A DNA stretch of 18,744 bases from Bacteroidales bacterium (GCA_900768725.1 CAAGDU010000112.1:1-18744); one strand, 5' to 3'. Counted from the first letter of the stretch, positions 7,710 to 14,770 are shown. Made by a program: numbers and translations. Notes: generated by a model from the sequence alone, not told the origin.

Positions 7710-7793
7710 CTCTGCAAAAATTCTACATATCTCGCGAGCGTTAGCGAGCAGGTTTATTTAAACACCTTGCTGCGGGCTTACGCCCTTGCAGAG
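7710..7793. repeat. Composite imperfect palindromic element before fabG
   Basis: Outer 8-bp arms CTCTGCAA (7710-7717) and TTGCAGAG (7786-7793) enclose smaller hairpins: CTCGC...GCGAG (7731-7748), GCAGGTTTATTTAAACACCTTGC-like pairing (about 7748-7771) and GGGC-TTAC-GCCC (7774-7785). No open frame of note. It could act as a weak terminator for lptC, but there is no T-tract. Confidence 0.55.
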
Positions 7794-7822
7794 ATAGGGT
7801 AAGATTTGTTCGGAGTATCTCT

Positions 7823-7857
7823 GACCACTAATCACTGACTACTAACCACTGACCACT
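7823..7857. repeat. 7-bp tandem repeat, consensus RACCACT, five units
   Basis: GACCACT, AATCACT, GACTACT, AACCACT, GACCACT in perfect register, ending 4 bp before the fabG ATG. It therefore occupies the ribosome-binding region and part of the fabG leader. Same family as 5569-5596. Confidence 0.85.
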
Positions 7858-7861
7858 TAAA

Positions 7862-8605
7862 ATGCTTCTTTCCGGAAAAACAGCCATTATCACGGGTGCT
7901 GCGCGAGGTATCGGGCGGCAGATAGCCCTGCTCTTTGCCAAGGAGGGCTGCAATATCGCGATTACCTATATCGTACCCGATGAGCCTGCCGCCGAGGTGG
8001 TTGCTGAGGCGCAGGCACTGGGTGTGCAAGCCAAAGCCTACCTGAGCGATGCGGCGGATTTCGACGCTGCCCACGAGGTGGTGCGGCAGGTGCTCCAAGA
8101 CTTTGGCGGACGCATAGACATCATGGTGAACAACGCGGGTATCACGCGCGACACGCTCCTGCTGCGCATGACCGAACAGCAATGGGACGATGTGCTGCAT
8201 GTCAACCTCAAGTCGGCGTTCAACTTCACCCACGCCGTCGCGCCTGTCATGATGCGCCAGCGCGCGGGCTCCATCATCTCGCTCTCGTCGGTCGTAGGGC
8301 TGAACGGCAACGCGGGACAGGCGAACTACGCCGCGTCCAAGGCAGGTATCATCGCGCTGATGAAGACCACGGCAAAGGAGTTGGGTGCGCGCGGCGTGAG
8401 AGCCAATGCCATAGCGCCGGGCTTTATCTGGACCGACATGACGCAGTCGCTGCCCGAGGAGGTGCACCAACACTTCCTCTCGCTCATCCCCATGAAGCGT
8501 GCAGGTAAGCCCGAGGAGGTGGCGCAGACCGCTCTCTTCCTCGCCTCCGACCTGTCGTCTTATATCTCGGGGCAGGTGATACAGGTGAACGGCGCGATGG
8601 GATAA
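7862..8605 (+). CDS. fabG: 3-oxoacyl-[acyl-carrier-protein] reductase
   Basis: NADPH-dependent reductase of fatty-acid synthesis (3-oxoacyl-ACP to 3-hydroxyacyl-ACP), cytoplasmic. 247 residues, the standard FabG length. Short-chain dehydrogenase motifs seen: cofactor loop TGAARGIG (11-18), NNAG (90-93), Asn115, Ser143, Tyr156 and Lys160 of the catalytic tetrad (YAASKAG), and the C-terminal SGQVIQVNGAMG typical of FabG. The ATG directly follows a heptad repeat array. It is not next to acpP, fabF or fabD, so it could be a second FabG or another acyl reductase of the SDR family, but the motifs and length favour FabG. Transcription converges with sufD on the hairpin at 8622-8665. Confidence 0.9.
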   Translation: MLLSGKTAIITGAARGIGRQIALLFAKEGCNIAITYIVPDEPAAEVVAEAQALGVQAKAYLSDAADFDAAHEVVRQVLQDFGGRIDIMVNNAGITRDTLLLRMTEQQWDDVLHVNLKSAFNFTHAVAPVMMRQRAGSIISLSSVVGLNGNAGQANYAASKAGIIALMKTTAKELGARGVRANAIAPGFIWTDMTQSLPEEVHQHFLSLIPMKRAGKPEEVAQTALFLASDLSSYISGQVIQVNGAMG

Positions 8606-8621
8606 CATTCTGCAAGTAAAA

Positions 8622-8665
8622 AAGCAATCGGGATGGTACATTGATTTGCATCATCCCGATTGCTT
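8622..8665. terminator. Bidirectional terminator between fabG and sufD
   Basis: Perfect 14-bp arms AAGCAATCGGGATG (8622-8635) and CATCCCGATTGCTT (8652-8665) with a 16-nt loop. It sits between two convergent stop codons. The T-tracts are short, so efficiency is inferred. Confidence 0.8.
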
Positions 8666-8678
8666 ATATAAATAGCGG

Positions 8679-9350
8679 CTATTCTGAAATAGCAGGCTCT
8701 ACCTGTTTGAGCAGTTCCTCGCGCAAAGCCTCATCCGTAATGGTCTCCACTACATCCTTCATAAAGGCGGCAATCAGCAGTCGGCGTGCGGTGGCTTCGT
8801 CCAAGCAGCGCTGCTGCATATAGAACAGTGCCGACTCATCCAGTTGCCCTGTGGTTGCCCCGTGGGTCGCCTTCACGTCATCGGCGTATATCTCCAACTG
8901 CGGGCGTGTCCGCATGAGGGCTTTGTCGCTCAAGAGCAGGTTGCGGTTGGTCTGGTGCGCTTCGGTCTTCTGCGCATCCGGCGCAATCCGTAGTTGCCCG
9001 TAGAACTCGCCCTGCGAAGCATCGTCTAACACAAACTTTATCAACTGTTTGCTGCTGCCGCCGCCAACAAGGTGTTGCACATTCGTTGTCAGATGCACCT
9101 GTTCTTCCCCGTGTAGAAAAGCCAAGCCGTAAATCTCCGTCCGGCAGCCTTCGCCCCGTTGCTCCACGGTTATCTGCCCCTCGGACGCCCCTGCTGCAAT
9201 CTCCGTCGGCGAGAGGTATAGGGTATGCACCTTGAGCGACGAACCCGCCTCCTGCACCACATGCAGGTTAAGCCTCGGCTCGTTCACGAAGACCAATTCC
9301 CGATGTTCGCCCGCGGCAAGAGTAAGTATGTTAGTGCTCAAACTGCTCAT
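8679..9350 (-). CDS. sufD: Short SufD-like Fe-S cluster assembly protein
   Basis: Component of the SUF scaffold (SufBC2D) for iron-sulfur cluster assembly. 223 residues, about half the roughly 430-450 residues of typical SufD: the N-terminal helical domain is missing and the protein starts within the beta-helix. The C-terminal signature is intact: FYGQLRIAPDAQKTEAHQ, PQLEIYADDVKATHGATTGQ (His163 corresponds to the functionally important SufD His360 of E. coli) and ALFYMQQRCLDEATARRLLIAAF. The Cys that usually precedes this His (KCSHGAT) is replaced (KATHGAT). The start overlaps the end of sufC by 20 bp, indicating translational coupling, and no further homologous sequence precedes it in that frame. 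It may be a natural short SufD or an N-terminally eroded one. No sufB or sufS adjoins it. Confidence 0.85.
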   Translation of the reverse strand: MSSLSTNILTLAAGEHRELVFVNEPRLNLHVVQEAGSSLKVHTLYLSPTEIAAGASEGQITVEQRGEGCRTEIYGLAFLHGEEQVHLTTNVQHLVGGGSSKQLIKFVLDDASQGEFYGQLRIAPDAQKTEAHQTNRNLLLSDKALMRTRPQLEIYADDVKATHGATTGQLDESALFYMQQRCLDEATARRLLIAAFMKDVVETITDEALREELLKQVEPAISE

Positions 9351-10077
9351 AGCCTTTCTCTTCCAGTTGTAGTGCCAGTTCCTTGGTGCCGGTCTTCACT
9401 ATCTTGCCGTCTGCCAACACGTGCACGAAGTCGGGCACGATATAATCCAGCAACCGCTGGTAGTGGGTGATGACAATCGAAGCGTTGTGCGGGGTCTTCA
9501 GTTTGTTCACGCCCTCTGCCACAATCCGTAGCGCGTCTATATCCAGTCCCGAGTCGGTCTCGTCGAGGATAGAGAGACACGGCTCCAGCATCGCCATTTG
9601 GAAAATCTCGTTTTTCTTCTTCTCGCCGCCCGAGAAACCTTCGTTCACCGCACGGTTGTTGAGTTTGTCCGCCATCTCCACCAGTTTCTTCTTCTCGCGC
9701 ATGAGTGCCAGAAACTCTTTGGCGGACAGTGCCGCTTTCCCCTCGTACTTGCGTTTCTCGTTCACTGCCGTGCGCATGAAGTTCACCATGCTCACGCCGG
9801 GAATCTCCACGGGGTACTGAAAACTGAGGAACACTCCTTCGCGTGCTCGCTGCTCGGGCGGCATCTCCAGCAGGTTCTTCCCTCGCAGCCACACCTCGCC
9901 GCCGGTAACCTCGTAAGCGGGATTGCCCGTCAGCACAGCGCTCAGCGTGGACTTGCCCGCACCGTTCGGTCCCATAATCGCATGCACCTCACCCTCGTTG
10001 ATACTGAGGTTCACGCCTTTCAATATCTCCTTGCCCGCAATACTCGCGTGCAAATCTATGATTTCTAACAATGTCAT
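9331..10077 (-). CDS. sufC: Fe-S cluster assembly ATPase SufC
   Basis: ABC-type ATPase that drives conformational change in the SufBCD scaffold; cytoplasmic. 248 residues, normal length. Seen: Walker A GPNGAGKST (36-44), Q-loop Gln87 in LSFQYPVEIPG, a SufC-type signature FSGGEKKKNEI (from 148), Walker B LSILDETDSGLD (Asp172, Glu173) and H-loop His205 in VITHYQRLL. The DETDSGLD box and YPVEIPG are diagnostic of SufC among ABC ATPases. It lies upstream of and overlaps sufD. The expected upstream partner sufB is absent here: 113 bp of repeat-bearing DNA separates sufC from an M28-family lipoprotein gene. No clear promoter was recognised in that gap, so transcription may come from prs. Confidence 0.96.
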   Translation of the reverse strand: MTLLEIIDLHASIAGKEILKGVNLSINEGEVHAIMGPNGAGKSTLSAVLTGNPAYEVTGGEVWLRGKNLLEMPPEQRAREGVFLSFQYPVEIPGVSMVNFMRTAVNEKRKYEGKAALSAKEFLALMREKKKLVEMADKLNNRAVNEGFSGGEKKKNEIFQMAMLEPCLSILDETDSGLDIDALRIVAEGVNKLKTPHNASIVITHYQRLLDYIVPDFVHVLADGKIVKTGTKELALQLEEKGYEQFEH

Positions 10078-10105
10078 ACTGCCTATTCTAATTATCTAAC
10101 TCCTT

Positions 10106-10166
10106 CTCCCTCCCCCGCGGGGTCCCCGAAAAATCTCTGATTTTTGGGGTATTCTTGTAGGGGGAG
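10106..10166. repeat. Nested palindromic repeats between the M28 gene and sufC
   Basis: A GGGAGGG-family element with left arm CTCCCTCCCCC (10106-10116) and loop plus right arm TTGTAGGGGGAG (10155-10166). Its two halves are separated by a second palindrome: CCCCGAAAAAT (10124-10134), loop CTCTG, ATTTTTGGGG (10140-10149), with one bulged G. It looks like one element inserted into another. Confidence 0.65.
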
Positions 10167-10190
10167 ATGGAGGGGGTCCTATGGGTCTTA

Positions 10191-11183
10191 TTATCTCACC
10201 ATCGCCATCACCACCTCGCCTACGGCTTGCAGCGTCTCGTGGCTGATGTTGCGCATATCGTCTTCGCGTGTATGCCACCATGCGGGGAAGCCCGTCGCCG
10301 AGCGGGTATCGTAGTGGATAATATCTATACACGGTACGCCGCCCAGCGTATTCACATAATAGTGGTCATCTATCAGCGGGTATGCCGTCTGGTTGATGAA
10401 GTACTTGCCATAGCCGAGCCTGTCGGCGGTGCGCCAAACCTCCTCTACATAGTTGTTGGCAAACTGCTGCGAGTACAACTCCCGCGGGAAGACAGCATCG
10501 GGTGCCCCCACCATATCCAGCAATATACCGAAGCGATACACGGGTGCGTTGGCGTTCTCTTGCCGCCGCATGCCCCATAACTGGCTACCGAGGCACCATG
10601 TGTCCTCGCGCTCCACGCCGGTAAAGAACTGCGGCGTACCCATGTCCTCACAGTCGAAGAACACGATATCTACCGGCGTAGTCAAGGCAGAGTCTGCCAT
10701 CAGGAGGCTTATCTGCCGCGCTACCTCTAAAAGCACGCCTACGCCGCTCGCACCATCGTTAGCGCCGGGCACATTCATATATCGGTCTTCATAGTCCTCT
10801 TCCTCATCCGCCCACGGACGCGTGTCGTAGTGCGCACAGAGCAACAGGCGCGGGTGGTGCTTGTTCTGCTCGGTGTAGAAATGTCCGATGATGTTGTACA
10901 CGGTCTGTTGCCGTCCGCTATAGTCGGGCATTGTTCCTTTCTGCAACTCTACATCAGCGTCGCATGCGCGTAGGAACTGCATGAGATACACCGCGCAGTC
11001 GGTATGCGCTTTGCCGTTGGGCACGCGCGGACCGAAGGACATCTGTTGCGCAATATACTGATATGCCGAGTCGGCAGAGAACGCCGGACGCTGCTCGCCA
11101 ATACCAGAAGACTTCTTGCCGCAGGCGGTGGCAAGCATCACCACCGCGAGGGCAAAGACGGATATACGAATAGGTTGTTTCAT
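10191..11183 (-). CDS. M28-family zinc lipoprotein, glutaminyl-peptide cyclotransferase-like
   Basis: 330 residues. Lipoprotein signal with lipobox MLATAC (Cys21), so probably anchored in an envelope membrane. The M28 / glutaminyl-cyclase alpha-beta fold carries likely metal and catalytic residues His118 (CAHYDTRPWA), Asp143 (PGANDGASG), Glu179-Asp180 (FFDCEDMG), Asp223 (LLDMVG) and His304 (AWWHTREDDM). The FPAWWHTREDD ending is typical of glutaminyl cyclase-like members rather than ordinary aminopeptidases, so it may convert N-terminal Gln of exported proteins to pyroglutamate; many Bacteroidota lipoproteins and secreted proteins carry such ends. Aminopeptidase activity is the alternative. 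Its ATG abuts the prs stop codon with no gap, so it is co-transcribed with prs although the functions look unrelated. Confidence 0.88.
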   Translation of the reverse strand: MKQPIRISVFALAVVMLATACGKKSSGIGEQRPAFSADSAYQYIAQQMSFGPRVPNGKAHTDCAVYLMQFLRACDADVELQKGTMPDYSGRQQTVYNIIGHFYTEQNKHHPRLLLCAHYDTRPWADEEEDYEDRYMNVPGANDGASGVGVLLEVARQISLLMADSALTTPVDIVFFDCEDMGTPQFFTGVEREDTWCLGSQLWGMRRQENANAPVYRFGILLDMVGAPDAVFPRELYSQQFANNYVEEVWRTADRLGYGKYFINQTAYPLIDDHYYVNTLGGVPCIDIIHYDTRSATGFPAWWHTREDDMRNISHETLQAVGEVVMAMVR

Positions 11184-12146
11184 TTAGTGTATATTCAGTT
11201 CACTAATACTTGTATGCGTTTGTATGGCTTTGATAACCAGCGCGATGGGCTCTGCAAGGCTCTCTATGTGCACCTTGGCGCAGCGGCTGTTGTCGAACGG
11301 CAGCGAGTCGGTGAAGACGATTTCTTCCAATTCGCTGTCGGTAATCCGCTCGCAGGCGGGACCCGACATCACGCCGTGGCTCACCACGGCACGCACGCTC
11401 TTCGCTCCGGCTTTCTTCATCACCTCGGCAGCTTTACAGAGGGTGCCGGCGGTGTCTGCCATATCGTCCACTATCACTACGTCCTTGCCGTACACATCGC
11501 CCAGCACGCGCATCTCGCTCACTTGGTTGGCTACCTCGCGGTGCTTATAGCATATCACCATCGGCACTTCCTTATCGGTTAGCCCGTGCAGTTTCTTGGC
11601 GAAGGTCGCAGCACGTTTCGACCCGCCTACATCGGGTGATGCCACAATCAGTTTCTTCAGGTTGAGGCTTGCCACATACGGTGCCAGCACGTTCGAACCA
11701 TAGATATGGTCAACGGGTATATCAAAGAAGCCCTGTATCTGGTCGGCATGCAGGTCAACGGTGATGACGCGGTCGGCGCCGGCGGACTGAATCATGTTCG
11801 ACACCAGTTTCGCACCAATCGACACGCGGGGTTTGTCTTTGCGGTCTTGGCGTGCCCAGCCGAAATAGGGAATCACGGCAATCACTTTGTACGCGCTCGC
11901 ACGCTTCGCTGCGTCAATCATCAGCAGCAGTTCCATCAGGTTGTCTGTCGTCGGGCAAGTCGGTTGCACCAGATAAACGGAGTGCCCGCGCACCGACTCG
12001 TTGTAAGAAACCGCGAACTCACCATCGGAGAAGCGGTCGATGTTCACACTACCTAACTGGCATCCCAGTTGTTCACAGATACGATTTGCCAAATCTACTC
12101 CCTTGGAGCCGGCAAACACCTTGTAGGGGCTAATTTCTGTCGCCAT
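11184..12146 (-). CDS. prs: Ribose-phosphate pyrophosphokinase
   Basis: Makes PRPP from ribose 5-phosphate and ATP for nucleotide, His and Trp synthesis; cytoplasmic. 320 residues, within the normal range (about 310-320). Seen: RFSDGE (38-43), the ATP-binding stretch YFGWARQDRKDKPR, catalytic-region DLHADQIQGFF (131-141), SPDVGG (170-175), and the PRPP loop VIVDDMADTAGT (224-235). The ATG at 12146 is preceded by a 186-bp gap with degenerate repeats and no promoter I could recognise with confidence. The stop is followed immediately by the M28 lipoprotein ATG. Confidence 0.97.
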   Translation of the reverse strand: MATEISPYKVFAGSKGVDLANRICEQLGCQLGSVNIDRFSDGEFAVSYNESVRGHSVYLVQPTCPTTDNLMELLLMIDAAKRASAYKVIAVIPYFGWARQDRKDKPRVSIGAKLVSNMIQSAGADRVITVDLHADQIQGFFDIPVDHIYGSNVLAPYVASLNLKKLIVASPDVGGSKRAATFAKKLHGLTDKEVPMVICYKHREVANQVSEMRVLGDVYGKDVVIVDDMADTAGTLCKAAEVMKKAGAKSVRAVVSHGVMSGPACERITDSELEEIVFTDSLPFDNSRCAKVHIESLAEPIALVIKAIQTHTSISELNIH

Positions 12147-12247
12147 AATGTATTTTGGGTTTATTTGTTTATCCGTTTTGCGTGTTTTCCAGAAGTCTTG
12201 CGTTTACTCTCGAGCCTCTTTCCTGCCTCCTAAGCCATCATGAGTCT

Positions 12248-12298
12248 CCAACGCCTCAACGCTCAACCTCTCGAATCATCTTCACTCTTCAACGTTCT
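12248..12298. repeat. Degenerate CAACG/CTCAAC repeat upstream of prs
   Basis: Words such as CAACGCCT, CAACGCTCAACCTCT and CTTCAACGTTCT recur in this pyrimidine-rich stretch of the prs leader or upstream region. No open frame. Low-complexity decay of an older tandem repeat is likely; boundaries are vague. Confidence 0.35.
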
Positions 12299-12332
12299 AA
12301 ACCAATCTACTATATACGATATATTGTTTTAA

Positions 12333-12764
12333 TTAGCAATGTTGCTTGGGTTTCTTATTGAATATCAGTTCCAGTCCTTGCGGCTCGTAGTAAGGGAACT
12401 TTAAGTCGCTGGATATGAGCGGGATATGCTCGGTCATGGATTGCGCGATGATAATATGGTCGGATGGGTCGTTGTGCCAATCCGGCGTCTCCAATCCCGC
12501 GTAAGTCAATAGATGTTCCTTCTTGATAGGCAGGATAGTGATGTTGTAATTTTCTTCAATATCCTGTATCATTTGCTTGGCGGTTTTCCAAATTTTATGG
12601 CACAATCCTTTGCGTCTAAAGAGTAATATCAGTTCTTTTATAGATTCAGCACTAATGTAGAACTGATTGTCATAGTCGCATAGCAAGGCAAGAACATCAT
12701 CACTCAATTGGTCTTTCTCTGCAATTGAGTAAACTAAAATATGAGTGTCTATCAAATACCTCAT
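12333..12764 (-). CDS. PIN-domain ribonuclease toxin (VapC-like)
   Basis: 143 residues, typical for a single-domain PIN toxin, which cleaves RNA using an acidic Mg2+ site. Acidic residues in the expected places: Asp6 in YLIDTHIL, Glu44 in SIKEL, Asp102 in NDPSDHIIIAQS and Asp120 in PLISSDLKFPYYE. This matches the Bacteroidota VapC-like subgroup with the (D)P.D..IIAQ....LISSD.KF pattern. Its ATG overlaps the stop of a 39-residue upstream gene (TAATG), a classic toxin-antitoxin arrangement. The area is visibly richer in A+T than the flanking housekeeping genes, consistent with acquisition by transfer. Which RNA it targets cannot be told. Confidence 0.85.
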   Translation of the reverse strand: MRYLIDTHILVYSIAEKDQLSDDVLALLCDYDNQFYISAESIKELILLFRRKGLCHKIWKTAKQMIQDIEENYNITILPIKKEHLLTYAGLETPDWHNDPSDHIIIAQSMTEHIPLISSDLKFPYYEPQGLELIFNKKPKQHC

Positions 12765-12883
12765 TATGATAACAAACTGGGATCATTAACAATCCATAAA
12801 TCTCTATATTTCTCGCATGCCTCCCAAAACTTGCTGACTTTCTTTTGGGGCTGTTGTGTGGTGTTGGTGTTATTCGTTTCCAT
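12764..12883 (-). CDS. Putative short antitoxin of the PIN toxin
   Basis: 39 codons, ATG 12883-12881 to TAA 12766-12764. Sequence: a polar Asn/Thr/Gln start (METNNTNTTQQPQKK) then KVSKFWEACEKYRDLWIVND and a short hydrophobic tail PSLLS. It is too short for a DNA-binding domain plus a toxin-binding tail, but the FWEACEKYR segment could be an amphipathic helix that blocks a PIN active site. Its stop shares one base with the toxin start, implying translational coupling. The coding call rests on this position and on the open frame with an ATG; no homology was confirmed. It could be a remnant of a longer antitoxin. Confidence 0.6.
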   Translation of the reverse strand: METNNTNTTQQPQKKVSKFWEACEKYRDLWIVNDPSLLS

Positions 12884-12931
12884 AGTTTCAAAGTATAAAG
12901 TAAACAATATTGTTGTCCCGAGTCCTAAAAA

Positions 12932-12987
12932 ATTAATGAATAATTACACGGCAATTACATGTTAAAAGTTTTACACGATAATTACCC
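12932..12987 (-). promoter_or_regulatory. Repeated TAATT-N6-AATTA operator-like sites upstream of the toxin unit
   Basis: On the minus strand GTAATTGCCGTGTAATTA (12958-12941) and a partial second copy GTAATTATCGTGTAAAA (near 12983-12967) lie 50-100 bp upstream of the short antitoxin gene. The extended block 12932-12968 resembles 13364-13399, upstream of the DUF4290-like gene. Site function is inferred only from position and symmetry. Confidence 0.45.
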
Positions 12988-12989
12988 GT

Positions 12990-13301
12990 TTACTTGTTCT
13001 TCCGTTTCTTATTTTTCCCCTCGTTGGTGTTATTCGGCAGTTCGCTGAACGCGGGGAAGTCGCAGTCCAGTCTGCCGTCCGATAGGCGGATTATATCCTC
13101 CCGCACACGCGCCATGCCTGACTCTTGGTCGCGGTTCCAGATATAGTTTTTCTGCCGCATACACTGGGCGATATAGAGGGTCAGTGCCTCGCGTTCTGCC
13201 TGATTCTCAATAGAGCAGGCATATACTATCATGTCTTGCAGTATGCGCCCGTAGTTGCGCATACGAATAGGGGTAATGTTTCGATTCAGTATCTCGTGCA
13301 T
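12990..13301 (-). CDS. Short DUF4290-like protein, function unknown
   Basis: 103 residues. RMRNYGRILQDMIVYACSIENQAERE, LYIAQCMRQKNYIWNRD and DIIRLSDGRLDCDFP resemble, from memory, the C-terminal half of DUF4290 proteins (YGR...I..M...A...E...ER / IA.QM.K.Y..WN / D...LS.GK). The Lys/Asn-rich tail (NEGKNKKRKNK) is also typical of that family. Family members are usually about 170-230 residues, so the N-terminal half is missing; the 208 bp upstream is A+T-rich and shows no coding continuation. No catalytic motif is visible. Either a natural half-length form or an eroded gene. It lies upstream of the toxin unit on the same strand, separated by about 106 bp. Confidence 0.7.
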   Translation of the reverse strand: MHEILNRNITPIRMRNYGRILQDMIVYACSIENQAEREALTLYIAQCMRQKNYIWNRDQESGMARVREDIIRLSDGRLDCDFPAFSELPNNTNEGKNKKRKNK

Positions 13302-13363
13302 AATGATGTGTAAATTTGAAAATATGTTGGAAGCACAATTGCTAATTTTGTTTTTGGTAATGA

Positions 13364-13399
13364 ATTAATGGTTAATTATACGAAAATTATATGTTTAAG
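13364..13399 (-). promoter_or_regulatory. Second copy of the AATTA/TAATT element, upstream of the DUF4290-like gene
   Basis: Most bases agree with 12932-12968 (shared start ATTAATG, core TAATTAYACGRMAATTAYAT, end GTTWAAAG-like). It lies about 63 bp before the gene start, compared with about 49 bp for the copy before the short antitoxin. The rest of the 13302-13509 gap is A+T-rich with nothing else recognisable. Confidence 0.45.
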
Positions 13400-13509
13400 C
13401 AAGAAAAGATATTTGAATAATTTTTGGAAATTTTTGTTGAAATAAAAGAATCATCGTTGTTTAGACGTATATGTATCTTCTTTCGAGTTCATGTTAATTG
13501 TAAAATCGC

Positions 13510-14571
13510 TTACTTCTTCTGCTTAATCAGGTAAATCAAGGTGGGGTAGTGGTCTCCGTAGCCGTTCTGCCATACCCCCGATTTGTGGGTGCGCAGCGGC
13601 GTCCCTTTGTCTTTCCCGTCCTGCACCGTCAGGAACGGCTTGTTAAATATCTCCGACTTCCAGTAGCACCATTTCCCCTCCTCCAACTTTGCGTTCATCA
13701 GCGGCTCGGAGATGATGATTTGGTCGAACAGGTTCCAACTCCCGTTGTACGCAAGGCTGCCTATCCCGCGGTCCAGTTTCTGCCACATCGTATTGAAATA
13801 CCCCTGCTCTGCTACCTCCTCGCGGGTCTTCCGCGCTTGTAGCACCTCCGCGCAACTGTGGTTGAACGGGTCATCGTTCAGGTCGCCCATGATGATTATC
13901 TTCGCCCGCGGCTCACGGCGGTAGATGCTGTCGCATATTGAGCGCGAGAGCATAGCGGCGGTGTCGCGCGACGGTCGCGAACTCAACTCCCCGCCGTAGC
14001 GGCTCGGCCAGTGGCACACGAGGATATGCACCTTCTCCGGCGAACCCTCGCCCGTCAGATAACCCGTTACCAGCAACTGCAGACGGCTCCTCACCACGCC
14101 CCCGTCGGCATAATGCGCCTTCAACTCATGCCCCGTAATGCGCGTCGGGCGAAAGGCGGTGCTGTCGTACAGGAAACCCACGTCCACGCCGCGCCTGTCC
14201 GGTCCTTCCAGCAGGATAGGCTTGTAGCGGCGCTCGTACTGACCGTTCACCACCCCGCACAGGTCTTCCAGACAGCCTATGTTCTCCACCTCTGACACGC
14301 CAATGCAGGTCGCGCCCCGCGGGTCTTCGTCCGTTCCTATCTGCGAGATAGCGTAGGCCATCTTCTGCAACTTGTTCTCGTACTTGTACGACGTCCATTT
14401 CATACCCCCGTCCGGCAGGTATTCATAGTCGTTCTTACCTTCGTCGTGAATCGTATCAAACAGGTTCTCAAGGTTGTAGAACGCGATAGCGCGCACATAC
14501 TGCTGCCCTCGTACGGGCATCGCCAGCCCTGCCGCCAGCAGGAGCGCGAAAAGAGCGGTCTTGCGTCTCAT
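13510..14571 (-). CDS. Secreted endonuclease/exonuclease/phosphatase-family protein
   Basis: About 353 residues from ATG 14571, chosen because it gives a compact signal peptide (MRRKTALFALLLAAGLA, cleavage near VRGQ) and a leader of about 40 nt from the promoter; ATG 14598 adds nine residues and is the alternative. EEP-fold motifs in order: FYNLENLFD, VSEVENIGCLEDL (metal-binding Glu), RRGVDVGFLYD, CHWPSRYGG (His), IIIMGDLNDDPFN (Asp, Asn), NLFDQIIIS and the C-terminal GDHYPTLI (catalytic Asp-His pair). Members hydrolyse phosphodiester bonds in nucleic acids, phosphoinositides or related substrates with Mg2+; export suggests extracellular or periplasmic nucleic acid as substrate, but this is not shown. 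Divergent from metF. Confidence 0.9.
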   Translation of the reverse strand: MRRKTALFALLLAAGLAMPVRGQQYVRAIAFYNLENLFDTIHDEGKNDYEYLPDGGMKWTSYKYENKLQKMAYAISQIGTDEDPRGATCIGVSEVENIGCLEDLCGVVNGQYERRYKPILLEGPDRRGVDVGFLYDSTAFRPTRITGHELKAHYADGGVVRSRLQLLVTGYLTGEGSPEKVHILVCHWPSRYGGELSSRPSRDTAAMLSRSICDSIYRREPRAKIIIMGDLNDDPFNHSCAEVLQARKTREEVAEQGYFNTMWQKLDRGIGSLAYNGSWNLFDQIIISEPLMNAKLEEGKWCYWKSEIFNKPFLTVQDGKDKGTPLRTHKSGVWQNGYGDHYPTLIYLIKQKK

Positions 14572-14618
14572 AGGTGTGTAGAAGATAGGGTTATGCATAG
14601 CCTTTCCAAAATTCGCCG

Positions 14619-14650
14619 CAAAGTTACTGCTTTTTTTTCAAATGTGCAAA
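14619..14650 (-). promoter_or_regulatory. Bacteroidota-type promoter for the secreted EEP-family gene
   Basis: Minus strand: -33 TTTG (14650-14647), 20-bp spacer, -7 TAACTTTG (14626-14619). The predicted start near 14612 favours the ATG at 14571 over that at 14598, which would leave a leader of only about 15 nt. Confidence 0.7.
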
Positions 14651-14770
14651 TAATGTTCGAAAAAATACAATCCTCGTGCTGTTGGCGAATACCCGTCTGT
14701 TTCTGTAATGACGTTCTTAATCTAAACCGAGGTGTAAATGGTAATAGAAACAATGAAAAATACCCATTTG

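Noticed and set aside
7823..7857. CRISPR-like array
   Set aside because: Units are 7 bp with no spacers; it is a simple tandem repeat.
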